Assembly: GCA_016199665.1 (NCBI GenBank) | Contig: JACQGG010000074.1 | Location: 1-9,852, forward strand | DNA from: Acidobacteriota bacterium | GTDB taxonomy: Bacteria > Acidobacteriota > UBA6911 > JACQSX01 | DNA length: 9,852 nt | Reading direction: 5' to 3' | Shown: positions 1 to 5,529 of the stretch, one piece after another | How the letters are laid out: every line of letters starts with the position of its first letter | How positions within the stretch are numbered: position 1 is the stretch's first letter | Translations under genes and position numbers: made by a program | Notes under the pieces: generated by a model | What the model was told of the DNA's origin: nothing | Database searches by the model: none | What the model saw: only the letters and a program-made list of their open reading frames with translations

Positions 1-1001
1 TCGTCCTGGGTGAAGCCGCGAACCCGAAGCATGCCGTGCAGCGTTCCGGATTTCTCGTAGCGATACACCGTCCCAAACTCCGTGTACTTGACCGGGAGAT
101 CCCGATAGCTGCGCATGGCCGATTTGTAGATCAGAATATGGCCGGGGCAGTTCATCGGCTTCAAAACATACTCTTCCTCTTCCACCTGAAGGGTGTACAT
201 GTTTTGCCGGTAGTAGTCGTAATGGCCGGACGTCCTCCAGAGATCGCTCTTGGCAATATGGGGAATAACCACATACTGATAGCCGCGGTTTTCATGTTCC
301 CGCCGGAGAAAGTCCTCAACGATGGCCCGTATCTTGGCCCCCTTGGGATGCCAGAAGATCAGCCCCGGAGCGACCTGGTCCTGAATGCTGAACAAATCCA
401 ATTCCCGGCCGAGCCGCCGGTGGTCGCGTTTCCTCGCTTCCTCCAGCCGCCGCAGATACTCATCCAGCTCTTGCGGAGTGAAAAAGGCAGTCCCATAGAC
501 GCGCTGCATCTGCTCGCGTTTCTCATCCCCCTTCCAGTAGGCGCCCGCCACGCTCAGCAGCTTGAAGGCTCCAATCTGGGACGTACTGGTCAGGTGAGGC
601 CCGGTACAGAAATCGACAAACTTGCCCAAATGATAGATCGACAGAGTCTGATCGGCGCGATCCCGGATCAATTCCAGTTTCAGCCGCTCACCCATCTGCT
701 GAAACATCCTGACGGCTTCATCCAGGGAAATGACTTCGGGACGGTATTCCAGGTGCCGCCGGGCAACCTCTCCCATTCTGGCCTCGATCTGCTCCAGGTC
801 TGCCTGGCTGAAGGGTTCGGCTCGCTCAAAATCATAGAAGAACCCCTCAGAGGTGGGCGGGCCTATTCCAAGATGCACGTCGGGGAAGAGGTCAGTGACG
901 GCCAGCGCCATCAAATGAGAAGTACTGTGCCGCAGTACCTCCAGTTGATGCTCCGGATCTGCGATCCGGCCTTTGCTGCCGTCGCGATAAATGATCTCCA
1001 T
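1..1001 (-). CDS. thrS: Threonyl-tRNA synthetase, 3' end cut by window edge, no TGS domain
   Basis: This class II aminoacyl-tRNA synthetase charges tRNA-Thr in the cytoplasm and edits mischarged Ser-tRNA-Thr. About 333 residues are visible. The editing domain comes first, with the paired-His motif RHSTSH (H25, H29) and FCTGPH (C132, H136), matching the editing residues known from E. coli. The catalytic core follows, with KPMNCPGH (zinc-ligand Cys285) and the motif 2 stretch ending GMLRVRGFTQDD, where the window ends. The remaining catalytic core and anticodon-binding domain lie outside. The usual ~60-residue N-terminal TGS domain is missing: only about 24 residues precede RHSTSH. I use the first in-frame ATG (1001), which has no clear ribosome site. 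A GTG at 1031 lies 11 nt after GGAGG (1043-1047) and is a real alternative. The frame stays open back into the tRNA gene, but that part shows no TGS similarity. tRNA-Val lies about 95 bp upstream on the same strand, so co-transcription is possible. Confidence 0.95.
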   Translation of the reverse strand, partial: MEIIYRDGSKGRIADPEHQLEVLRHSTSHLMALAVTDLFPDVHLGIGPPTSEGFFYDFERAEPFSQADLEQIEARMGEVARRHLEYRPEVISLDEAVRMFQQMGERLKLELIRDRADQTLSIYHLGKFVDFCTGPHLTSTSQIGAFKLLSVAGAYWKGDEKREQMQRVYGTAFFTPQELDEYLRRLEEARKRDHRRLGRELDLFSIQDQVAPGLIFWHPKGAKIRAIVEDFLRREHENRGYQYVVIPHIAKSDLWRTSGHYDYYRQNMYTLQVEEEEYVLKPMNCPGHILIYKSAMRSYRDLPVKYTEFGTVYRYEKSGTLHGMLRVRGFTQD

Positions 1002-1095
1002 CAGTTTTGATTCAGCGCTCGTTTCCAACACAGCTTCCACAACCTCCAAGTCCTGCTTCTCAAACAGATCTTGGCGCGGAGATTCCGACGGGAGG

Positions 1096-1170
1096 TGGTA
1101 GGTGCGAGCGGATTTGAACCGCTGACCCCTTCCGTGTCAAGGAAGTGCTCTCCCCCTGAGCTACGCACCT
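1096..1170 (-). tRNA. tRNA-Val (anticodon GAC), CCA encoded
   Basis: Read on the minus strand, this folds into a complete cloverleaf. The 7-bp acceptor stem AGGTGCG/CGCACCT pairs perfectly. The D arm is GCTC/GAGC, the anticodon stem CTTCC/GGAAG carries loop TTGACAC, and the T arm is AGCGG-TTCAAAT-CCGCT. Loop positions 34-36 read GAC, which decodes GUC and GUU (Val). The body is 72 nt (1099-1170), with discriminator A. The next three bases (1098-1096) are CCA, so the 3' end is genome-encoded. It sits between the HU gene and thrS on the same strand. Confidence 0.97.
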
Positions 1171-1187
1171 ACATTCGCAAAACCTTC

Positions 1188-1193
1188 ATAATA
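1188..1193 (-). promoter_or_regulatory. Possible -10 box for tRNA-Val
   Basis: TATTAT on the minus strand ends 17 nt before the mature tRNA 5' end, which would place a transcription start about 10 nt upstream of the tRNA. The sequence 16-18 nt upstream (around TTCTTC) is a poor -35 match, so this is a weak call. The tRNA could instead be read through from the HU gene. Confidence 0.25.
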
Positions 1194-1213
1194 GAAAAAA
1201 CGGGAGGAACGAA

Positions 1214-1238
1214 GAAGCCCTGCCGCTCGCAGGGCTTC
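1214..1238 (-). terminator. Hairpin downstream of HU gene, probable terminator
   Basis: On the minus strand a perfect 10-bp stem GAAGCCCTGC/GCAGGGCTTC closes a 5-nt loop (GAGCG), 24 bp after the HU stop codon. The T-rich run (TTTTTT at 1195-1200) starts about 13 nt past the stem rather than immediately after it. It is therefore not a textbook intrinsic terminator and may only partly stop transcription before tRNA-Val. Confidence 0.5.
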
Positions 1239-1262
1239 CCTTTGGATTGCGGAGGCGTCAAC

Positions 1263-1538
1263 TTACCGGTTGACGGCATTCTTCAACTGCTTGCCGGCAG
1301 TGAAGCGGGCAACTCTCTTTGCTGCGATCTTGATGGGCTTACCTGTCTGGGGGTTGCGACCGGTGCGCGCCTTTCGCTTGCTGGTTCCGAAGGTTCCGAA
1401 TCCAACAATGGTCACTTTTTTCCCGCCCTTCAACGTCTTGGTTACGTTGTCGATGAACGAATCGAGAGCGGCGCCCGCCTGAGAACGAGTAATTTTCGCG
1501 TCGGCGGAGATCCTTGCAACAAGATCACCTTTGTTCAT
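1263..1538 (-). CDS. hup: HU family DNA-binding protein
   Basis: This small basic histone-like protein binds and bends DNA as a dimer and helps compact the nucleoid. Its 91 residues match the usual ~90 of the HU/IHF family. The N-terminal helices (residues 1-40, starting MNKGDLVARI) precede the family signature VGFGTFGTSKRKARTGRNP. The DNA-binding arm GRNPQTGKPIKI includes the Pro that wedges into DNA in family members, and the C-terminal helix ends KQLKNAVNR. The ATG at 1538 has a strong ribosome site, AAAGGAGG, with 6 nt between GGAGG and the start. The gene has its own promoter (1607-1635), a leader with a duplicated 16-mer (1552-1583), and a downstream hairpin (1214-1238), so it looks monocistronic. 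HU and IHF subunits are alike in sequence; I call HU because of the 'MNKGDLV' start and the single-gene setting. Confidence 0.96.
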   Translation of the reverse strand: MNKGDLVARISADAKITRSQAGAALDSFIDNVTKTLKGGKKVTIVGFGTFGTSKRKARTGRNPQTGKPIKIAAKRVARFTAGKQLKNAVNR

Positions 1539-1551
1539 GAAGTTCCTCCTT

Positions 1552-1583
1552 TAAGTATTTGAACGCATAAGTATTTGAACGCA
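1552..1583 (-). repeat. Perfect 16-bp tandem duplication in HU leader
   Basis: The sequence TAAGTATTTGAACGCA (plus strand) occurs twice in direct succession at 1552-1567 and 1568-1583 with no mismatch. On the coding strand each unit reads TGCGTTCAAATACTTA. The pair ends 5-6 bp before the HU ribosome site and lies inside the predicted 5' untranslated leader. It could be a recent slippage duplication or a two-copy protein or RNA site; the sequence does not say which. Confidence 0.9.
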
Positions 1584-1606
1584 CTAAGGCAACAGCGACT
1601 GAAGAC

Positions 1607-1635
1607 CTTATAGCAAAGCGTTGTCTCAAAAGCAA
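1607..1635 (-). promoter_or_regulatory. Sigma-70-type promoter of the HU gene
   Basis: On the minus strand there is -35 TTGCTT (1630-1635), a 17-nt spacer (1613-1629), and -10 TATAAG (1607-1612) preceded by TGC, an extended -10 pattern. Predicted transcription starts near 1600, giving a leader of about 60 nt that contains the 16-bp tandem repeat. The rest of the 1539-1784 gap is AT-rich and shows no convincing gene or strong terminator for the S41 gene upstream. Confidence 0.6.
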
Positions 1636-1784
1636 CGGATTTTCCTTTTTTTTGATTCTGTAAAGTATTTAAATTCAGCGGTTTGTAAAATATCAGTCCG
1701 TGAAACCGCGGCCCAATCGGCCTCTCCGTCCAAATCCGCGTCCAGCCTGGATTTTCAAACCGGGAGAGAGGCTCCATTCCGGAG

Positions 1785-3029
1785 CTACGCGGCCTTTTTC
1801 AAAGCTGCCCTGAGGATTTCCACCGCCCGCCGCAATTGCAGGTTATCCACTTCCTGGAGCAGCCGGCTGTACTGCTCCTCCCCGCTCAGATTTGGATTCT
1901 GATAGTAAAAATTCGTCACAAAGCCTTCGTCAGGAACCTTCTGGTGAGGCTGGACCCCTGACTTCTTTGCGTTTTCGCCCTGGATGGCCGTCCCTCCCGG
2001 GGTGCAAAACAACTGCGTGGTCAGCACCAGCAAGGCCCCATCCTCCAGTTCCATTTCCTTCTGCAAGGAAGCGATTCCCGAGGTTTTCTCTCCCACCAGT
2101 TCAGCCCGGCCATTCTCTTTCAAAGCAGCGGCCAGGACCTCCGCCGCGCCGGTGGTGCTGGCGGCGGTCAAGACGACCATCGGAACCGCGCTATCCGAAC
2201 CCTCGTCGGTGGCGACATAGTCGTTTATTTTCTGGTGGCGGTCCCGCAGTGAAGCGATCTGTTTCCCCGCCGGCAGAAAGATGTCCGCAATCCTGACCGC
2301 CTCATCAAATTGACCGGAAGCGGCGCCGCGCAAGTCGAGCACCAGTCCGGACAACTTCCCGCTGGACAGCATCCGCAGCTTGGCCGCGACCTGGTCACCC
2401 GCGCCGGCAAAGAAGTCGGGAATCCTGATGTAACCGATTTCCGACTCCAGAACTTTGGCCTGCAAAGGCGGCGTTTCCAGAGCGCGCCGCGCCACCGACA
2501 GCTTGATCGGCTCGGTATTGCGCGACCGCACAACCGTGAGTTCGACCGGAGCCCCTTCCGGCCCGTGGAGCAGGCTTTGCATCTCCGCCAGACTGAGTTC
2601 CGAAGTCAACTTTCCCTCAAGATTTTCAATCAGGTCGCCGCTCCGGAGGCCGGCGGCTTCTGCCGGGCTGCCGTCCAGCGCCGCCACCACGTAGCCATAA
2701 CCAAAGCGCTTGGCCAGAATCACTCCAATACCTGCTTTGTACTTCTCATTGCGTTCTCTGACACCGGGGACCGCGTCGGCCGCGACATAGCTGCATTGAG
2801 GGTCCAGCGCATCGATCAGCCCCTGGAATGCGCCGGCCAGCGTCCGATTCAAATCCGGCGTGTCGACATAGTCGGACTGAACCTTGCTGAGTACATCCGA
2901 AAAAATCCGCAGCTCCTTCAACATCCGGACCTCGGAATCATCGGAAGTTCCCAGCATCCCCCCTACCAGTGCGTAAGCGACAAAAAGGGCGGACACAACC
3001 AGTATTGCAAGCCTGCTCTTCGAGTGCAT
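1785..3029 (-). CDS. S41 (C-terminal processing protease) homologue, catalytic dyad lost
   Basis: The protein is 414 residues from ATG 3029, chosen because GAAGGGA lies upstream; a TTG at 3050 would add 7 residues. An uncleaved signal or membrane anchor spans about residues 5-26 (LAILVVSALFVAYALVGGML), so the rest should face the periplasm. Then comes an S41 N-terminal region (LDPQCSYVAAD, KAGIGVIL), a PDZ domain about residues 97-175 (SPAEAAGLRSGDLI), and the protease core (IGYIRIPDF, GLVLDLRG). In active CtpA/Tsp enzymes the catalytic Ser lies in a SASASE motif, with the Lys 25 residues later in GKG. Here the aligned stretch is STTGAAE, with Gly294 (codon 2148-2150) at the Ser position. GIASLQ has Ile319 (codon 2073-2075) at the Lys position. 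The Gly-rich NPGG loop also reads GAASGQ. Membership of the fold is clear, but proteolysis by the usual mechanism is unlikely. It lies downstream of mltG with its own TATAAT box and may act as a binding or adaptor protein for cell-wall enzymes; that role is inference. Confidence 0.88.
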   Translation of the reverse strand: MHSKSRLAILVVSALFVAYALVGGMLGTSDDSEVRMLKELRIFSDVLSKVQSDYVDTPDLNRTLAGAFQGLIDALDPQCSYVAADAVPGVRERNEKYKAGIGVILAKRFGYGYVVAALDGSPAEAAGLRSGDLIENLEGKLTSELSLAEMQSLLHGPEGAPVELTVVRSRNTEPIKLSVARRALETPPLQAKVLESEIGYIRIPDFFAGAGDQVAAKLRMLSSGKLSGLVLDLRGAASGQFDEAVRIADIFLPAGKQIASLRDRHQKINDYVATDEGSDSAVPMVVLTAASTTGAAEVLAAALKENGRAELVGEKTSGIASLQKEMELEDGALLVLTTQLFCTPGGTAIQGENAKKSGVQPHQKVPDEGFVTNFYYQNPNLSGEEQYSRLLQEVDNLQLRRAVEILRAALKKAA

Positions 3030-3064
3030 GGAATCAATCCCTTCGTTCAAAGCTAACCGCGATC

Positions 3065-3070
3065 ATTATA
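3065..3070 (-). promoter_or_regulatory. Consensus -10 box (TATAAT) upstream of the S41 gene
   Basis: A perfect TATAAT on the minus strand lies in the 85-bp gap between mltG and the S41 homologue. The best -35 candidate is weak (TCGTGA, 16 nt upstream). Transcription would begin near 3058, giving a leader of about 28 nt that includes the GAAGGGA ribosome site. The S41 gene may therefore be expressed separately from ruvX-mltG as well as by read-through. Confidence 0.45.
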
Positions 3071-3114
3071 CAAGATACAGGGAAAGTCACGAGGGTTTTC
3101 CGGCCCCGCCCCGG

Positions 3115-4140
3115 CTAGGAACCTGTTCCGCCGCGCTGATAACGCGCCACCGCCCGCGTATGCGCGCGAAAGCTTTCGTTGAACACGTGACGGCCGTCAT
3201 TGCGTGACACAAAGTACAGATACCGGGTCTCGGCAGGACGCAACGCGGCATCCAGTGATTTGATGCCGGGACTTGCAATGGGGCCGGGCGGCAGGCCGGG
3301 ATGCCGGTAGGTGTTGTAAGGAGAATCCAGTTCCAGATCGCTCCGATGGAGTACTCCGTCCCATTTCTGGACGAGGCGAGCCGCATAGATCACGGTGGGA
3401 TCGCATTCCAGGAGCATGCCCCGTTTCAGCCGGTTGGAGTAAACGGAGGAAATCAGGAAGCGCTCCGCATCCACGGCGGATTCCTTTTCAATAAGGCTGG
3501 CCAGAATCACGACTTGACGCACGGTCAGCCCCATTTGGGCCGTCCGCTTCTGCCGCGGGGCGTCAAAGCCCCTCCGAAAATTTCTGACCATCTGCTTCAG
3601 AATATTCTGCGCCGGAGTTCCGCGGCTCAAAAGATAGGTCTCCGGAAACAGGTACCCTTCCAGATTCTGCGCCTGGGGGTCGAGATCGTGGATCAGGCTG
3701 ACGTCTGTGAAACTGGTGTTGAACTCTCGATCCGAGCCGAATCCTTCCTGCAGAAAGATCCGCTTGACGTCTTCGAAAACGAGGCCTTCGGGAATGGTGA
3801 TCTTGTGAAGGAAAATGTCGCCTCGATATAACTTCGCCGCGATCTCCCGCATGGAGACTGCCCCGGAGAAGCGGTACTCCCCTGCCTTGATGTGACCTGC
3901 CTGGCGAGTCGCAGCCAGATAGCTGTAGAACAGCCGGGCCGAAGAAACCACGCCGTGCTGCCGCAAACGCTCTGCCACCTGGTAGGCGCTGTCACCGCGA
4001 CGGATCTCAACAAAGTGCTCGCCGCCCGGGTATGCCCTGTAGGGCCGCCGGACAGCCCAGGTGGCTGTGGCGACTGTAGCGCCGGACAGCAGCAGCCCGG
4101 CGCCGACCGACAGCGCCACAAATTTCCGCTTGCCGCTCAA
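3115..4140 (-). CDS. mltG: Endolytic murein transglycosylase MltG
   Basis: MltG (YceG family) is an inner-membrane lytic transglycosylase that cuts nascent peptidoglycan strands and so sets glycan chain length. The protein is 341 residues, the normal size. An N-terminal membrane anchor (residues about 8-29) is followed by a LysM-like region (about 42-108, FVEIRRGDSAYQVAERLRQ). The catalytic domain carries LEGYLFPETY (160-169), ASLIEKES with the predicted catalytic Glu218, CDPTVIY (246-252) and YNTYRHPGLPPGPIASPG (275-292). All key family motifs are present. The start is a TTG at 4140 that overlaps the ruvX stop (TTGA). It is supported by GGAGG at 4148-4152 with a 7-nt spacer, and indicates translational coupling with ruvX. 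No ATG fits the conserved N-terminus better. Confidence 0.96.
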   Translation of the reverse strand: MSGKRKFVALSVGAGLLLSGATVATATWAVRRPYRAYPGGEHFVEIRRGDSAYQVAERLRQHGVVSSARLFYSYLAATRQAGHIKAGEYRFSGAVSMREIAAKLYRGDIFLHKITIPEGLVFEDVKRIFLQEGFGSDREFNTSFTDVSLIHDLDPQAQNLEGYLFPETYLLSRGTPAQNILKQMVRNFRRGFDAPRQKRTAQMGLTVRQVVILASLIEKESAVDAERFLISSVYSNRLKRGMLLECDPTVIYAARLVQKWDGVLHRSDLELDSPYNTYRHPGLPPGPIASPGIKSLDAALRPAETRYLYFVSRNDGRHVFNESFRAHTRAVARYQRGGTGS

Positions 4141-4547
4141 AGAGTTCCCTCCTCAAAGTAGCGCTGCAGGATAACCGCCGCAGCAAACTCGTCGCGTCTT
4201 CGGTTGCGCTCCGTCAGGTCCAGACCTGCCTCAATCATCCGCTGTTCAGCCTCACGGCTGGACAGCCGTTCGTCCACTTTCAGCACCGGCAATCCCAGCG
4301 TCTGCAGGCTTTGGATCATGCGATCGACTCTGGCAGCCTGCGGTCCCAGGGATCCGTCCATGTTGCGCGGATAGCCCACCACGACGACACTTGCTTCATT
4401 TTCGACGACAAGCCGGCGCAGCGCGTTCAAATCCTGCTTGAGGGAGGTCCGCACCAGGGTCCGAAGCGGCCGCGTCACGGTTCCGGTCGGGTCGCTGACA
4501 GCTACGCCGATGTTCCTTGCTCCGATATCCAGTCCCAGCGCCCGCAT
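4137..4547 (-). CDS. ruvX: RuvX/YqgF, putative pre-16S rRNA nuclease (RNase H fold)
   Basis: This protein of the YqgF/RuvX family has an RNase H-like fold. It is linked to 16S rRNA 5'-end maturation and, in some bacteria, to Holliday-junction resolution. It is 136 residues, the typical length. Motifs are GLDIGARNIGVAVSD (acidic Asp7), VVVVGYPRNMDGS, VDERLSS (Glu93) and RRDEFAAAVILQRY (Asp119), so the three acidic active-site residues of the family are kept. The ATG at 4547 fits the family N-terminus (MRALGLDIG). It lies exactly 6 nt after a TACAAT -10 box, which hints at a leaderless message. An ATG at 4565 would fall upstream of that box. A much longer reading frame extends upstream to 5180 but runs antisense through the divergent gene and is not real. 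The gene is first in an operon with mltG, overlapping it by 4 bp; ruvX-mltG pairing is seen in several bacterial groups. Confidence 0.95.
   Translation of the reverse strand: MRALGLDIGARNIGVAVSDPTGTVTRPLRTLVRTSLKQDLNALRRLVVENEASVVVVGYPRNMDGSLGPQAARVDRMIQSLQTLGLPVLKVDERLSSREAEQRMIEAGLDLTERNRRRDEFAAAVILQRYFEEGTL
4148..4152 (-). promoter_or_regulatory. Ribosome binding site deciding the mltG TTG start
   Basis: GGAGG on the minus strand, inside the last codons of ruvX, lies 7 nt upstream of the TTG at 4138-4140. Because it is a full-strength site at ideal spacing, it supports the unusual TTG as the true mltG start. Confidence 0.75.
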
Positions 4548-4553
4548 CGGCCC

Positions 4554-4559
4554 ATTGTA
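4554..4559 (-). promoter_or_regulatory. -10 box of ruvX-mltG, possible leaderless transcript
   Basis: TACAAT on the minus strand is separated by 6 nt from the ruvX ATG (4545-4547), so transcription would begin at or next to the start codon. No good -35 hexamer sits 15-18 nt upstream. No ribosome site is visible before the ATG, which agrees with leaderless initiation but does not prove it. Confidence 0.45.
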
Positions 4560-4631
4560 GCGCATGGAAACTGAAAAGACCGATCCAGCCCGGAGGGGTA
4601 CGCAGCCCACCCAGCCACCCGCCGGGGTTGA

Positions 4632-4660
4632 TTGAAAAATGTGAGCCCAGGCGCTACTAT
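4632..4660 (+). promoter_or_regulatory. Sigma-70-type promoter of the divergent unknown gene
   Basis: A -35 TTGAAA (4632-4637) and -10 TACTAT (4655-4660) are separated by exactly 17 nt. Transcription would start near 4667, so a TTG at 4632 cannot be the gene start and the ATG at 4677 or 4689 must be used. The promoter is back to back with that of ruvX in a divergent region of about 130 bp. Confidence 0.6.
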
Positions 4661-4676
4661 CAATCCGGATTCGTTG

Positions 4677-5294
4677 ATGAGAGCTCAAATGAACACCGGA
4701 GTCTGCTGCACCGTGGTACTGGGGTCTGTCCTTCTTGCAGGATTCTCCAGCAATGAGGGGACCGCTCCCGACGCCTTGAAGTTGTTTCTGGAATTCAGGA
4801 CCGTGCTGCAGACTGCGGAAGGAGTACTGAGAGATCCGGCGCCCGGCGGTATGGCGTTGCCCCTGAGCGGGGCAGTGCGTCCCGGTGTTTTGTTGACGGA
4901 CCTCTACGATTACGCATCGGGAACCCTGGCCAAAAACCATCTGGGCAAGATCGCCGTTCGTCCCGACTTGAGCGACGGCACCTGGGAAAAGGTCCGCTAC
5001 AAGCTCCAGGTCACCGTGGAGCCCCTTGAGAAGAGAGAGACCCGAGTCGCAGTCGACGCGGTCATTGAAGCCCTGAAACGCAGCTTTACGGGAAAGGAGG
5101 AGTGGGTGACTCTGGTTTCTAACGGGAACCTGGAGGAGACCTTCCTGGTGCGTTTGGGACGCAGGTTGTTCGGTCCGCAATTCTCTCTGGAGGGGAAGAA
5201 AAAGGGTTTCTGGGAGCGGGACCCTCGCTATGTTCCCGGTTCGGAGGGGCGCATTCCAACGCTGCCCACGCCTGACACCAAACCCCCATTCTAG
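4677..5294 (+). CDS. Secreted or membrane-anchored protein of unknown function
   Basis: I do not recognise a named family. The protein is 205 residues from ATG 4677; ATG 4689 (201 residues) is also possible, and neither has a strong ribosome site. I prefer 4677 because it adds an Arg before the hydrophobic stretch GVCCTVVLGSVLLAGF, which looks like a signal peptide or short anchor. There is no lipobox Cys at the expected place. The middle part alternates hydrophobic and polar residues (RYKLQVTVEPLEKRETRVAVDAV is a clear beta pattern). It leads to EEWVTLVSNGNLEETFLVRL, a conserved-looking core, and a Pro/Gly-rich C-terminus (RYVPGSEGRIPTLPTPDTKP). A small periplasmic alpha/beta domain of the envelope-assembly lipoprotein type is a guess from this pattern. 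It is transcribed alone from 4632-4660, divergent from ruvX, and is followed by a long palindrome. Confidence 0.75.
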   Translation: MRAQMNTGVCCTVVLGSVLLAGFSSNEGTAPDALKLFLEFRTVLQTAEGVLRDPAPGGMALPLSGAVRPGVLLTDLYDYASGTLAKNHLGKIAVRPDLSDGTWEKVRYKLQVTVEPLEKRETRVAVDAVIEALKRSFTGKEEWVTLVSNGNLEETFLVRLGRRLFGPQFSLEGKKKGFWERDPRYVPGSEGRIPTLPTPDTKPPF

Positions 5295-5328
5295 CCCGGG
5301 CTAATGTAGTGCCCCAACAAGTAACTGG

Positions 5329-5429
5329 ACTCAGGCGGTCAGCCATCAGCCGTCAGCCAATCAGCCATCAGCTTTCGGCAGCGGAAGCTGACCGCTGAAT
5401 GCTGACGGCTGAATGCTGACCGCCTGAGT
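5329..5429. repeat. 101-bp imperfect palindrome built of TCAGC-type units
   Basis: The left arm 5329-5376 and right arm 5383-5429 are inverted copies enclosing the 6-nt loop GGCAGC. The outer 15 bp (ACTCAGGCGGTCAGC) pair perfectly. The rest pairs with a few mismatches and one bulge. Each arm is itself made of short repeats of the form TCAGCC followed by A/G (TCAGCCATCAGCCGTCAGCC). Transcribed in either direction it would form a very long hairpin without a T tract. It lies between the unknown gene and the ABC transporter pair; the rest of the 5295-5529 gap shows only a weak promoter. Confidence 0.9.
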
Positions 5430-5436
5430 AGAAAAC

Positions 5437-5465
5437 TTGTGAGAAATGCGGTCGGCTATCATAAC
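5437..5465 (+). promoter_or_regulatory. Weak candidate promoter of the ABC exporter operon
   Basis: TTGTGA (5437-5442) and CATAAC (5460-5465) are spaced by 17 nt, about 65 bp before the first exporter gene and just after the palindrome. The -10 matches consensus at only four of six positions, so this is tentative. Confidence 0.3.
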
Positions 5466-5529
5466 CTGGATCATGGGCGGGACCCTTGGCCGCACGAGTG
5501 TGTGAAAAAAGCTGGCTTGGACTTGGCAC

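Noticed and set aside
36..1010. 324-residue plus-strand open frame
   Set aside because: It is antisense to thrS, whose conserved motifs are unmistakable on the minus strand; no family features are seen in the plus reading.
1535..1777. 80-residue minus-strand frame between the S41 gene and HU
   Set aside because: It covers the HU promoter and tandem repeat, has no ribosome site, and its composition is unlike the neighbouring genes.
2310..3056. 248-residue plus-strand frame over the S41 gene
   Set aside because: It is antisense to the S41 homologue with its PDZ and core motifs, and has no recognisable domain or ribosome site.
4548..5180. N-terminal extension of ruvX giving a 347-residue protein
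   Set aside because: The extension runs antisense through the divergent gene and its promoter and has no family similarity, while RuvX proteins normally begin at the MRALGLD-type start.
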